Shown: positions 22,296 through 30,032, counted from the stretch's first letter. The stretch: DNA of 32,930 nt from an uncultured Faecalitalea sp. (GCA_946408025.1 CAMJQJ010000014.1:1-32930); one strand, 5' to 3'. Translations and numbers: made by a program. The notes: a model not told the origin generated them from the letters alone.

Positions 22296-22323
22296 AAAAA
22301 ATCTCGCCGAAACGAGATTTTTT
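22296..22323 (-). terminator. Bidirectional-looking terminator after rubrerythrin
   Basis: TCTCG (22302-22306) and CGAGA (22313-22317) pair around CCGAAA, extended by flanking A and T runs on each side. On the minus strand it sits just after the rubrerythrin stop and is followed by a T-run. Confidence 0.75.
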
Positions 22324-22325
22324 AA

Positions 22326-22868
22326 TTATTCGTAATGATCTTTTAGTTCTTGGAAGTAAGCACGAGCATGTGCACATACTGGGCATTCCTCAGGAGCTTG
22401 TGCACCAACATGGATATGTCCACAGTTCAAACAAATCCATACTGTGTCTTCGCCTTTATTGAAGAAAGTATTGTCTTCAATTTCTTTCAACATAGCTTTA
22501 TAGCGAGCTTCATGATGTTTTTCAATTGCAGCAACACCTTCCATTTTTTCAGCAATTTCAATGAATCCCTCTTCACGAGCTTCTTTTGCCATTTCTACAT
22601 ACATATCGGTCCATTCATAGTTTTCACCAGCAGCAGCGTCTTTTAAATTTTCCGTTGTTGTTGGAACTTTACCACCGTGTAAAGCTTTAAACCATAATTT
22701 TGCATGTTCTTTTTCATTTTTTGAAGTTTCTTCAAAAATGTTCTGGATTTTTACATATCCGTCTTTTTTTGCCTGAGAAGCATAATATTGGTATTTAACA
22801 CAAGCCTGACTTTCCCCTGCAAAAGCATTTAATAAATTTTGTTCTGTTTTTGATCCTTTTAGTTCCAT
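22326..22868 (-). CDS. rbr: Rubrerythrin
   Basis: About 180 residues from the ATG at 22868, which has a perfect AGGAGGT 8 bases upstream; a longer frame from 22901 would have no such site and would overlap the promoter. The N-terminal ferritin-like di-iron domain shows [35 protein letters not shown] and the later ekhhEARY Glu/His ligands. The C-terminal rubredoxin-like domain reads [12 protein letters not shown] then [12 protein letters not shown], giving two CxxC pairs for one iron. It reduces hydrogen peroxide in anaerobes. It is monocistronic. Confidence 0.96.
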   Translation of the reverse strand: MELKGSKTEQNLLNAFAGESQACVKYQYYASQAKKDGYVKIQNIFEETSKNEKEHAKLWFKALHGGKVPTTTENLKDAAAGENYEWTDMYVEMAKEAREEGFIEIAEKMEGVAAIEKHHEARYKAMLKEIEDNTFFNKGEDTVWICLNCGHIHVGAQAPEECPVCAHARAYFQELKDHYE

Positions 22869-22892
22869 AATAACGAACCTCCTAACACCTAC

Positions 22893-22921
22893 ATTGTACA
22901 ACTATTTACTATAACACTCAA
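22893..22921 (-). promoter_or_regulatory. Promoter of rubrerythrin
   Basis: TTGAGT (22921-22916) and TACAAT (22898-22893) are 17 bp apart on the minus strand. A weak PerR-box-like segment (22941-22955, 11 of 14 positions of the TTATAATNATTATAA consensus) lies about 20 bp upstream, but in AT-rich DNA this is only suggestive. Confidence 0.6.
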
Positions 22922-23010
22922 GTAAAACTATTTATAAAATTAAGAATTATTATTAGTTATTTACTTTATTTTTAGGATAATTTCATAAAAAATAACTTCT
23001 TTATGTGAAT

Positions 23011-23832
23011 TTATATGAGCTTTTCTAAAAAGTGCGTCCTTAAATAATCTCCTACACCATCTTCATCATTAGATTTTAACGTAATATCATCCGCAACTGC
23101 TTTAGTATCATCGCTTCCATTTACCATGCACACACCTAAACCACTAACCTCGATCATCTCATTGTCATTGGTCGTATCCCCAAAGGCAACCACATTTTCC
23201 AGTTCAAAATTATTTATCTGACAAATTTTTTCGAGTGCATACGATTTATTAATTCGTTTATCCGCAAATTCCATTAATGTGGTCTGTGTTTTGAAGCCAT
23301 TGTAATTTTCGTTAGGGTTGTCTTTAACATACTCTTCAATTTTAGGCATGATATCCTCAGCGACCCTAAACATAATCTTTGCGTTTTCCTCCTGATAAAA
23401 TTCAGCATCCGATTTAGCGACAACAATCTCTTTATCACTTGTATGAGCCGATTTGATCATCATATCATCAATTTTTTTGGCAAGTAATTTACCATGATGA
23501 TAGATAAAATAATTAGATTTAAAAGGTCGCATAAATTCAATAATTTCTTTAATCCATTCCTTCTTTAATTTAAAATAGCTATATTCTTTCTTATGAATGT
23601 TATCGCATAACTCAGACCCATTCATTCCAATCACAAAATCAAATTCAAAACTTAATCCCCAAAGTTTGGCATATCTTTGTAGTTCATCCAAAGGTCTACC
23701 TGAGGCAATTCCAAAATAAACTCCATTTTCATGTAATTTCTCTATCGTTTCTCTTGTCGTTCGCAAAAGGTTCCTTTTTGAATCAACCAAAGTACTATCA
23801 ATATCACAAATAACTAATTTCAGATCCTTCAT
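23011..23832 (-). CDS. HAD-superfamily Cof-type phosphatase (second copy)
   Basis: About 273 residues from the ATG at 23832, with AGGAG 9 bases ahead. HAD motifs are VICDIDSTLV (nucleophile Asp, with Ser in place of the usual Gly), GIASGRP, the Lys region INKSYALEKI and VAFGDTTNDNEMIEV. The cap domain occupies about residues 85-190. The family dephosphorylates small phosphorylated metabolites; no substrate can be assigned. It is related to but diverged from the HAD gene at 19265-20062, with low visible identity outside motifs. It lies 52 bp downstream of the bile salt hydrolase gene and may be co-transcribed with it. Confidence 0.9.
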   Translation of the reverse strand: MKDLKLVICDIDSTLVDSKRNLLRTTRETIEKLHENGVYFGIASGRPLDELQRYAKLWGLSFEFDFVIGMNGSELCDNIHKKEYSYFKLKKEWIKEIIEFMRPFKSNYFIYHHGKLLAKKIDDMMIKSAHTSDKEIVVAKSDAEFYQEENAKIMFRVAEDIMPKIEEYVKDNPNENYNGFKTQTTLMEFADKRINKSYALEKICQINNFELENVVAFGDTTNDNEMIEVSGLGVCMVNGSDDTKAVADDITLKSNDEDGVGDYLRTHFLEKLI

Positions 23833-23884
23833 AAAACAATCTCCTATCTTAATCAAAGAAAGTATAACACAGCAAAATCAACTC

Positions 23885-24868
23885 TTATTCTTTTGGATTA
23901 CTCTTTAAAAAATTTACAGTTTTATTTAATGAATAAGCAATCAACATAGAAGAATCTAAATTTTCATCATACATACAAACACTATTGATTTGCATATTTT
24001 CATACGTCTGGTAATAATAAATTCCCTTTGTAACATTCATACATGCCGAGTAAAGTGTATAATCTTCTCTATTTTCTTTTGTGATGACAGAGCCTTTGAT
24101 CATAGACACCTGATTCAATACCCTAAAATATTGTTGAACATTTTCTTCTTCTGTCCCAGAAGATGTCATATTCTCTTTTAAAAATACTGTCTTTACAAAC
24201 CTTGAAGGACTTGATGCATCTCCTGGCAAACCTAAAGCTCCCATACCATTTGCAAATGGTTCTAGATCTAAATGTTGACTGAAACGATTCTTTGGATACT
24301 TTGAAGTCAAGTTTAAATAATTCATCATATTTGAAAGATGATATGGAAATGGCGGATTGTTGGTCAAAGTTCCAAAAATATTATCATAGATCATCAACCC
24401 ATCTTTTGTTGACTCTACCACAAAACAATCATCTTTGTCTGCAACAATCCAATGCAAGGGCGATAATGGCAAACCAGGTGCAAAATCCTCGTCAATTATA
24501 TTCATTTTTTCAAAATATTTTCTTGCCTCCTTGGCAGTCATACAATTCGATAAGATCCATGGAATTATTTCAAAAGGAGCAATATTATCTTTATCATCCA
24601 TCAAATCAAAATATTTGGCATTACCTTTAAATTCCAAACCACATAGCCCTAAACCATGTTCATTGATTGCCTCAGCATACAAAGGATATCCTTCGACAAT
24701 TGTTGCCATTCCAATTATTGCAGAATGTTTCTCTATTGTCGCCTTATGTCTAAATTGAAATTTATATTCACGTGGCGTAATAACTACTTCTTCACCAAAA
24801 CCACAATCTAAATCTAAATTTCTTCCTAAATAAAAATCATTATTATAATACGTAAAACTGGTACACAT
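23885..24868 (-). CDS. bsh: Bile salt hydrolase (choloylglycine hydrolase family, Ntn hydrolase)
   Basis: 327 residues, the normal length. It cleaves the amide linking glycine or taurine to bile acids. After Met removal, C2 of MCTSF is the N-terminal nucleophile. R16 and D19 occur in GRNLDLD, an Asn in the AINEHGLGLCGL region, another in GTLTNNPPFPYHLSNM, and the catalytic-region Arg in LPGDASSPSRFVKT. The C-terminal KGIYYYQTYENMQINSV closely recalls the Clostridium perfringens enzyme as I remember it. No signal peptide, so it is cytoplasmic. Penicillin V acylase is the main alternative, but the NNPPF and GLPGDASS blocks favour bile salts. AAGGAGGT precedes the ATG. It implies a vertebrate-gut habitat. 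Confidence 0.92.
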   Translation of the reverse strand: MCTSFTYYNNDFYLGRNLDLDCGFGEEVVITPREYKFQFRHKATIEKHSAIIGMATIVEGYPLYAEAINEHGLGLCGLEFKGNAKYFDLMDDKDNIAPFEIIPWILSNCMTAKEARKYFEKMNIIDEDFAPGLPLSPLHWIVADKDDCFVVESTKDGLMIYDNIFGTLTNNPPFPYHLSNMMNYLNLTSKYPKNRFSQHLDLEPFANGMGALGLPGDASSPSRFVKTVFLKENMTSSGTEEENVQQYFRVLNQVSMIKGSVITKENREDYTLYSACMNVTKGIYYYQTYENMQINSVCMYDENLDSSMLIAYSLNKTVNFLKSNPKE

Positions 24869-24890
24869 ATGGATACCTCCTTATAAGGCC

Positions 24891-24920
24891 ATCATATCAC
24901 TATTTCCTATCGAATGTCAC
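24891..24920 (-). promoter_or_regulatory. Putative promoter of the bile salt hydrolase gene
   Basis: GTGACA (24920-24915) and TATGAT (24896-24891) are 18 bp apart on the minus strand, with a leader of about 15-20 bases carrying AAGGAGGT. Confidence 0.5.
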
Positions 24921-24998
24921 ATATATGCATAAACATATCGTAAACTTTAATACATCACGTATTTTATAATAAATTACTAAGTTTGCTTATTTTAGCGC

Positions 24999-25023
24999 AA
25001 AAAAAAGGAAGAATTAATCTTCC
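24999..25023 (-). terminator. Terminator of the PHP gene, overlapping its stop codon
   Basis: GGAAGA (25007-25012) and TCTTCC (25018-25023) form a perfect stem. The minus-strand stop codon (25016-25014) lies in the loop, and eight T follow. Confidence 0.85.
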
Positions 25024-25901
25024 AGAGCTTTTAAAAAACGATTAATATACTCACTTCCATCTTCTTCTAGACCAAATGAGCCCATTTCTATGCTAGGTTT
25101 CTTTTCACCATGAAAGTCACTTCCACACGTAACCAACAAATTATGTTTCTTAGCAAATTCTTTGTAATATTCAATGTGTTCTGGTGCATGGTAATTGCTA
25201 AAAACCTCTATTCCATCAATACCAGCATCAATAACTTTTCGCAGCAAGTCTTCCTTATGATAGAAAGTTTTAAAAGGGTGTGCGACAACGGCAATTCCTC
25301 CAGCTTCATGAATCTTTTTGACGGAATCTTCAAAGCTAGGATTTTCAACATAAACATACAAATCACTGCCAGCTTGGCATTTATCCCAGTAAAAATTTAC
25401 CGGAGCAGGATCACTTCTCTTTCCTCCCGGAATATAATCTTTAAAATCTTCAATATTCTGATAACGAGGATCATTAAAAATTCTTGTCCACATCAAAAAC
25501 CATGGGTTCTTACCGCCACTAGCCTGAATCAGTTCCATTGCATCAAGCTCAATTCCATATTTTTTTCTTATCTTTTCAACACGTATATAAAAAGCATCAA
25601 GCATTAATTGATTTAAACGATCTGCTAAATTTTGAAAATACGGACATTCAATATCTATTCCGTACCCTAACAAATGTACATCATTTCCATCCAGAACTGT
25701 TGAACACTCAATACCTGGAATCACTCGAATTCCTTTCTCTTTTCCGAGTTCAGTGATCTCTTTGACACCTTTAACAGCATCATGATCTGTTAAGGAAATA
25801 ATCTTTAACCCTTTTTTATCCGCAATTTCAATCAATTCTTTTGGCGAGAACTGGCCGTCCCCACTATACATAGAATGCATATGTAAATCAAATGAATTCA
25901 T
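25014..25901 (-). CDS. PHP-domain phosphoesterase (YciV/RNase AM-like)
   Basis: About 295 residues from the ATG at 25901, with GGAGG about 8 bases before it; an in-frame TTG at 25916 overlaps that ribosome site. PHP metal motifs are DLHMHSMYSGDG (H7, H9), ISLTDHDAVKG (about 35-45), PGIECST, VAVVAHPFKTFYHK and the C-terminal CGSDFHGE. The family includes 3',5'-nucleotide phosphatases and 5'-3' exoribonucleases such as E. coli YciV/RNase AM, and histidinol phosphatases. The LTDHD and GSDFHG pattern fits the YciV-like branch. It is longer in the middle (about 90-165, with a Trp/Phe-rich insertion) than minimal members. It appears monocistronic. Confidence 0.88.
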   Translation of the reverse strand: MNSFDLHMHSMYSGDGQFSPKELIEIADKKGLKIISLTDHDAVKGVKEITELGKEKGIRVIPGIECSTVLDGNDVHLLGYGIDIECPYFQNLADRLNQLMLDAFYIRVEKIRKKYGIELDAMELIQASGGKNPWFLMWTRIFNDPRYQNIEDFKDYIPGGKRSDPAPVNFYWDKCQAGSDLYVYVENPSFEDSVKKIHEAGGIAVVAHPFKTFYHKEDLLRKVIDAGIDGIEVFSNYHAPEHIEYYKEFAKKHNLLVTCGSDFHGEKKPSIEMGSFGLEEDGSEYINRFLKALED

Positions 25902-26201
25902 GTCAAATTCCTCCAACAGCGTTTATTTTAGTCCTAAAAAAAAAGATAGTAAAGTAAAGAACAAATGTTTTAAATAAAAATCCTATTATGCAACCATGAG
26001 AAAGTCAGATGATCAATCTACTTATCACCAGATTTCAATCATCGCCCCTTAACAAGACACACAAGGAATACAAAATATCATAAATAGTACACTATCTCTC
26101 ACCCACAAATTAATAAATCGCTTGAAAGCAATATAATGAAACTTTATCTTGAACATCTGTTGTTTTAGGTTCACGATATTTTTAATCCGTTTTATTCTTT
26201 T

Positions 26202-26228
26202 GTTAAATGAGAGTACTTGTCATTTAAC
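26202..26228. repeat. Perfect 9-bp inverted repeat in the intergenic region
   Basis: GTTAAATGA (26202-26210) and TCATTTAAC (26220-26228) flank 9 bases. No T-run follows on either strand, so it is not a terminator. It may be an operator or part of a non-coding RNA. Confidence 0.4.
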
Positions 26229-26249
26229 TCTAAATCTAAAAATGCTATA

Positions 26250-26293
26250 AAAAAAGCTTTTTTGTTACGTTTCATTACAATACACAAAAAAGC
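26250..26293 (-). terminator. Intrinsic terminator of the tseB-dnaD-nth-MBL operon
   Basis: On the minus strand a 10-bp stem GCTTTTTTGT/ACAAAAAAGC (26284-26293 and 26256-26265) with an 18-base loop is followed by six T (complement of 26250-26255). It is downstream of the metallo-hydrolase stop. Confidence 0.7.
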
Positions 26294-26330
26294 AATATTC
26301 ATATCATTTTCTCATACAATTCTATGCAAT

Positions 26331-27161
26331 TTAGATTTCGATTATTTTTCCTGTTGTCAAAAAATCAATACGATCTTTCAGATATTTCTTCAATAAATCA
26401 TACGATACATTCCCTGTACAATGTCCTGTAAAAACATATTGTATATTCTCATTGATAAAGATACATAGATTTTGAATCTGTTCCTCAGTAAAACTTGATG
26501 TTTCAATATGGTTTTTAGTGGACTTCATATGTAGGCCACCAACATACGCATAGATTGGCTTGTTCAATTTATTCTTTATATTCTTTACAATCGATTCCAA
26601 TCCAGCATGAGAACAACTGTTACAAATTACAAGTCCTTTTGAAGTATCAAACACTAAACTCAATTCATGATCGAAGTTGTCCGGTTGCAAGACACCATTT
26701 ACTTTTTTATATAGTTTTTTTTGTACACCTATCTCTTTTGTGTCTGATGTATCATCAAGTATCAAATACACCTTTTCATCAATTTTTGTATCCTTTAAAA
26801 TAGCCGAAAACCGATCCTGCATTTGTTTAAGTCTAGCATCTAAACCAATATAGTGAATATTTCCATTTGAACCAGAATAATATTCATCAAAGATATTTTT
26901 AGCCCCGTAAACCACTTTATCTTTGTATTGATCAAAAAATACTAGAAAACCATCTCCATGGTCATAATGTCCATGTGAAAGGATTGCTTTATCAGAATGA
27001 TCTAAATCAATCTTTAAAGTATTTGCATTCTTAAAGAAGTTATCACTTTGGCCAGCATCTAACAAATACTTTTTATGATCAAATTCAATGTAAAGACTAA
27101 GCCCGTGCTCCATTTCCAATTCACTAGGCCCTGTATTCTCTACCAACACTGTGATTTTCAT
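26331..27161 (-). CDS. Metallo-beta-lactamase-fold hydrolase
   Basis: 276 residues. The MBL metal motif is SHGHYDHGDG with H63, H65, D67 and H68, followed by ICNSCSHAG and FTGHCTG supplying further ligands. The N-terminus (VLVENTGPSE) and the GLHM segment match the MBL branch that includes dihydropterin/RFA-P synthase-like proteins, whose bacterial role is mostly unknown. It starts 1 bp after nth and is the last gene of the operon. Fold and metal binding are secure; the substrate is not. Confidence 0.88.
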   Translation of the reverse strand: MKITVLVENTGPSELEMEHGLSLYIEFDHKKYLLDAGQSDNFFKNANTLKIDLDHSDKAILSHGHYDHGDGFLVFFDQYKDKVVYGAKNIFDEYYSGSNGNIHYIGLDARLKQMQDRFSAILKDTKIDEKVYLILDDTSDTKEIGVQKKLYKKVNGVLQPDNFDHELSLVFDTSKGLVICNSCSHAGLESIVKNIKNKLNKPIYAYVGGLHMKSTKNHIETSSFTEEQIQNLCIFINENIQYVFTGHCTGNVSYDLLKKYLKDRIDFLTTGKIIEI

Positions 27162-27162
27162 A

Positions 27163-27807
27163 TTATGCCTTCTTCTTTAAATAAGCGTCGACCTTATCCT
27201 TTTTACAAATAGCTGTAAATGGACATCGATAACATTCAGGATTTCTTGAATGGCAAAGATAACGTCCAAAAAAGATGAATTCATGATGTCCTCGATTCCA
27301 GCGGTCGCGATCGATCTTTCTTTTTAATTTTTTTTCTACTTTTTCAACTGAATCATATGGCTTGGCAAGACCTAAACGTTTACTGATGCGATCCACATGC
27401 GTATCGACTGCAAAGCTAGGAATATCAAAGGCAACACTACGCACTACATTGGCCGTTTTTCTTCCCACTCCTGCCAAAGACATCAAATCCTTATAAGAAC
27501 TGGGAACTTTCCCATTAAATTTTTCTTCTAAATCTTGAGAAAGTTTAAGAATAGAACGTGCCTTATTTCGATATAATCCAATTCGACGAATATAAAACTC
27601 AATATCACTTACCGATGCTAGAGCCATTTCTTTTGAAGTTGGATATGCCGCAAATAAAGCAGGTGTTACTTTATTTACCGCTTCATCTGTAGTCTGTGCA
27701 CTTAATACAACCGCAACCAAAAGCTGAAAAGGTGTTTCATGTTTCAACTCACACTCCGCGTTTGGATATAGCTTTTCCATTTCATCCAAGATTTCATTCG
27801 CATTCAT
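27163..27807 (-). CDS. nth: Endonuclease III
   Basis: 214 residues, the typical length. It is a DNA glycosylase/AP lyase that removes oxidised pyrimidines. The helix-hairpin-helix motif LAGVGRKTANVV contains the catalytic Lys (K117), and D135 sits in AVDTHVDR. The C-terminal iron-sulphur ligands follow the C-x6-C-x2-C-x5-C pattern in CHSRNPECYRCPFTAIC. Its start overlaps the dnaD stop (ATGA), the classic dnaD-nth arrangement of Firmicutes. Confidence 0.96.
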   Translation of the reverse strand: MNANEILDEMEKLYPNAECELKHETPFQLLVAVVLSAQTTDEAVNKVTPALFAAYPTSKEMALASVSDIEFYIRRIGLYRNKARSILKLSQDLEEKFNGKVPSSYKDLMSLAGVGRKTANVVRSVAFDIPSFAVDTHVDRISKRLGLAKPYDSVEKVEKKLKRKIDRDRWNRGHHEFIFFGRYLCHSRNPECYRCPFTAICKKDKVDAYLKKKA

Positions 27808-28343
27808 CGTTTACCATTCTCCACATCTTCCACAGTTAATCCCTTATCGCTCCATGAAATCAAGATTCTTTCAATATAGTTAAGATCTCGCTTATCATAA
27901 GAAGCTGCCTCATTCAAAGCCACAATAACCATTCTTTCACTATAAATTGATGCTAAATTTAAGATCCTGTCCATTTCTGTAGGACTCAAAGATCGCTTAA
28001 ATTCATCTTCAAATTCTTCCAATAAAGATTTGGCATAATTCACTTCAGACGTATTTTCCAAAGTGTAGACCCCACTAATATCAAAAATCATATTACCATC
28101 TTTAAAATCAAGATTTAAATATCCTTTTTCTGCCAAGGCATTAAAGATATCTTCCACTTCTTCTTCATTGATTTTTAGTTTTGTTGCTAGCAATTCATGA
28201 TGAATATTGACATGAATCGTATTAAAATGATCGATCAATAACAATACCAAAACTTCTTTCGCATCTAAATGAAGTGTCTCCAAATGTTCTAAAAGCCATA
28301 CTTTTCGATCTAAGTAAGGTGCATCCCATGAAATTTTTTCCAT
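27804..28343 (-). CDS. dnaD: DnaD-like replication protein
   Basis: 179 residues, somewhat shorter than Bacillus DnaD (about 232). The N-terminal winged-helix part (about 20-85: LVLLLIDHFNTIHVNIHHEL, then EEEVEDIFNALAEKGYLNLDF) is followed by the C-terminal DDBH2 domain (about 105-170), with EFKRSLSPTEMDRILNLAS and the closing YIERILISWSDKGLTVEDV signature. DnaD helps load the replicative helicase. It overlaps nth by 4 bp and follows the tseB-like gene by 3 bp. The short linker and missing basic C-terminal tail account for the reduced length. Confidence 0.92.
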   Translation of the reverse strand: MEKISWDAPYLDRKVWLLEHLETLHLDAKEVLVLLLIDHFNTIHVNIHHELLATKLKINEEEVEDIFNALAEKGYLNLDFKDGNMIFDISGVYTLENTSEVNYAKSLLEEFEDEFKRSLSPTEMDRILNLASIYSERMVIVALNEAASYDKRDLNYIERILISWSDKGLTVEDVENGKR

Positions 28344-28346
28344 ATC

Positions 28347-28796
28347 TTATACCTCTCGTTGATAAACTCGTTCCAATGTATCATAGTCTAGAAGAATCAT
28401 CTTATTACTGCCACGAATTTCATAAACTGGATTATCATATCCATATCCAAGTTCTATTGTATCGCATTCTATTCCATAATCTGTAGAAGCCTTTTCTTTG
28501 GCAGCCTCATAATCTAATGTTCCAATTTCTCTAGTAGTAATCACTTCACAATTCTCATCAAACCAATATAACGTTGTCTCTGTATATCCCTGATAAGTCG
28601 TATAGTCAAATTGATGTACAGTTAACCCTGTGATTCCTTTATTCTCTTCGGTAATTTGATCAAGATCATTTTGGAGCGTCACTTCATGAACACGACTTGG
28701 TCCACTTATAAACAAAGACCATAAAATCGCAACGATCAAAATTAGAATGATCCATAAAACCGCAGTTAATCTTTTTCCGTAAAATTTTCTCTTCAT
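28347..28796 (-). CDS. TseB/YpmB-like membrane protein (DUF5590)
   Basis: 149 residues. One N-terminal helix (about 11-31) anchors an extracellular domain with two cystatin-like repeats, containing YQGYTETTLYWFDENCEVI and DYGIECDTIELGYGYDNPVYE. This is the layout of Bacillus YpmB/TseB, which modulates class A/B penicillin-binding protein activity. In Bacillus, ypmB lies near aspB, asnS, dnaD and nth; here aspB and asnS are absent and it abuts dnaD. AGAGG stands 7-8 bases before the ATG. Family assignment rests on architecture plus synteny. Confidence 0.82.
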   Translation of the reverse strand: MKRKFYGKRLTAVLWIILILIVAILWSLFISGPSRVHEVTLQNDLDQITEENKGITGLTVHQFDYTTYQGYTETTLYWFDENCEVITTREIGTLDYEAAKEKASTDYGIECDTIELGYGYDNPVYEIRGSNKMILLDYDTLERVYQREV

Positions 28797-28804
28797 GAAT
28801 TTGC

Positions 28805-28835
28805 CTCTCTACGCGTCTAATTATATCATAGAGAG
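28805..28835 (-). promoter_or_regulatory. -10 element of the tseB-dnaD-nth operon within a 7-bp inverted repeat
   Basis: TATAAT at 28825-28820 faces the gene at 28796; no strong -35 is seen. Perfect arms CTCTCTA (28805-28811) and TAGAGAG (28829-28835) flank the -10, a plausible repressor operator. Confidence 0.4.
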
Positions 28836-28960
28836 AACAAGATAAAAGAAATTTGAATTTTTAAAATCGTTTCCTCATTTAAATAGATTCAAGCCTATAT
28901 CCATAATATAATTAAAGTAGAAATATACTATACAGTTATATAAACAAGGAGGTAAATTTT

Positions 28961-29596
28961 ATGATAAAAAATATCACTCAATGGATCAAAAATGAATCAA
29001 TATGGAACATACTTTTATTTATTTTTGTTATATGGATTCTCTATATCTTTTCTGCCTCGGGAGATGCCACAAATCCTATGAATAATGGAAATGGATTTAT
29101 TATTCTTTCACTTTTTTTCCTAGAATGGTTAAATATTCTGCCATTTTGTATTCCTACAAAGAACAAACCAATAATTCAACTACTCGAAGAAACAAATAAT
29201 ATTCCGACAACTTTATTAGTACTTTTCCTATTTAAAACCTTGGTTCTCTATATTGCTCTTCTTTTTGTTTGGATACTGCATAATATGTTTAATCAAACAC
29301 TTGTAATGATATTACCCGCTAGTCTTATGTATTGGTTATCCAGTTCGCTTTCTATCTTGCTTTATAGTTTTTTCTTATTTTTACGCTTTTCAAAAAGTGA
29401 ATATTGGAGTAGACAAGCATATATTCCTTCCTATATTTTATTTATGTTTACACTTCTTATACCACAATACATTCGATTTAACTATCAAATGTTTTGTGAT
29501 CTTTTCATAGAATATACAATATGGATCCTACTTTTATTCTTTCTTTTTTACTTAATCGGCTATCTTTGGATAAAAAATTATCAAAAACCATTTTAA
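28961..29596 (+). CDS. Polytopic membrane protein of unknown function
   Basis: 211 residues, with about six hydrophobic helices (near 17-33, 48-64, 85-107, 113-140, 152-170 and 182-205) and few charged residues. I do not recognise a family motif; the organisation resembles small permease-like or immunity-type proteins. An excellent AAGGAGG lies 9 bases before the ATG. It is a single plus-strand gene among minus-strand operons, and no partner ATPase is present. A clear plus-strand terminator is not seen; a hairpin at 29600-29619 follows but is succeeded by A rather than T. Confidence 0.7.
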   Translation: MIKNITQWIKNESIWNILLFIFVIWILYIFSASGDATNPMNNGNGFIILSLFFLEWLNILPFCIPTKNKPIIQLLEETNNIPTTLLVLFLFKTLVLYIALLFVWILHNMFNQTLVMILPASLMYWLSSSLSILLYSFFLFLRFSKSEYWSRQAYIPSYILFMFTLLIPQYIRFNYQMFCDLFIEYTIWILLLFFLFYLIGYLWIKNYQKPF

Positions 29597-29599
29597 AGT

Positions 29600-29619
29600 G
29601 CTATAAACAAGTTTATAGC
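29600..29619. repeat. 9-bp inverted repeat after the unknown membrane gene
   Basis: GCTATAAAC (29600-29608) and GTTTATAGC (29611-29619) are perfectly complementary with a two-base spacer. An A-run follows on the plus strand. It may help end or protect the plus-strand transcript, or back up the minus-strand terminator next to it. Confidence 0.5.
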
Positions 29620-29654
29620 AAAAAAAAAAGATCTACTAATTAATCATTAGTAGA
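29620..29654 (-). terminator. Intrinsic terminator overlapping the stop of the PPase-like gene
   Basis: TCTACTAAT (29632-29640) and ATTAGTAGA (29646-29654) form a perfect stem followed on the minus strand by about ten T (complement of 29620-29629). The stop codon (29642-29640) is within the hairpin. Confidence 0.88.
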
Positions 29655-30032
29655 CCAAATAGGTGTTTCATCACCTCTACGAATCAAAATTGCTTTCTGA
29701 AACTCTGTTTGGTTTAAGAATCTCAAAATGTCCAGTGTTTCTTCTTCTGTACATCCGACAAGCAGTTTGACTTCACAATCTTTTTTCAAGATATCCGCAG
29801 AAACCGCAATCGCATCAACAGTGTGTGCTGGCACAGAACCTTTAAATAGATCAATTGGATCTTGATCAGATCCCGCTGTTGTGTCAGACAAGAATCCATA
29901 ATCAACTGGATATACTAAGTTTGAATATTTAAAGTGTGTCGATCCTTTCGGTCTGTCAATCGTGCAATCACTTGAAAACATCAGCGTATCTAGTTTCTGC
30001 CAAAAAAACGCATTGTTTTCTAATTCTTTCAT
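29640..30032 (-). CDS. Small inorganic-pyrophosphatase-like protein, possibly degenerate
   Basis: 130 residues from the ATG at 30032, with GGGAGG 7-8 bases upstream. The core IDRPKGSTH followed by YSNLVYPVDYGFLSD and DQDPIDLF (about 25-63) copies the family I pyrophosphatase pattern (YPxDYGF, DxDPxD). In the signature D-[SGDN]-D-P the second position is Gln. The protein is shorter than catalytic PPases (about 175 residues), and the acidic cluster expected near the end of the domain is not evident. Short relatives occur in Firmicutes, often annotated as PPase. Catalysis is therefore uncertain. It follows the asparaginase gene by 68 bp. Confidence 0.75.
   Translation of the reverse strand: MKELENNAFFWQKLDTLMFSSDCTIDRPKGSTHFKYSNLVYPVDYGFLSDTTAGSDQDPIDLFKGSVPAHTVDAIAVSADILKKDCEVKLLVGCTEEETLDILRFLNQTEFQKAILIRRGDETPIWSTND

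Larger units (their letters stand above)
25902..26330. other. Gene-free interval of about 430 bp
   Basis: No credible coding sequence is visible. The only short ATG frame (from 25998, plus strand, 18 codons) has no ribosome site. The right end holds the terminator at 26250-26293. A perfect 9-bp inverted repeat GTTAAATGA/TCATTTAAC lies at 26202-26210 and 26220-26228. The left part should contain the promoter of the PHP gene, but I see no convincing -35/-10 pair. Much of the rest is AT-rich without repeats. Confidence 0.5.

Noticed and set aside
22941..22955. PerR-box-like sequence upstream of rubrerythrin
   Set aside because: Matches 11 of 14 consensus positions, but in DNA this AT-rich such matches are frequent; not listed as a feature of its own.
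24292..24758. Plus-strand frames of 107 and 112 codons opposite the bile salt hydrolase
   Set aside because: Antisense to conserved catalytic segments, with no ribosome site and a low-complexity product.
25110..25607. 165-codon plus-strand frame opposite the PHP gene
   Set aside because: Long, but antisense to all PHP metal motifs and without a credible start signal; length alone is not enough.
25998..26051. Short plus-strand ATG frame of 18 codons in the intergenic gap
   Set aside because: No ribosome site, no promoter and no recognisable peptide.
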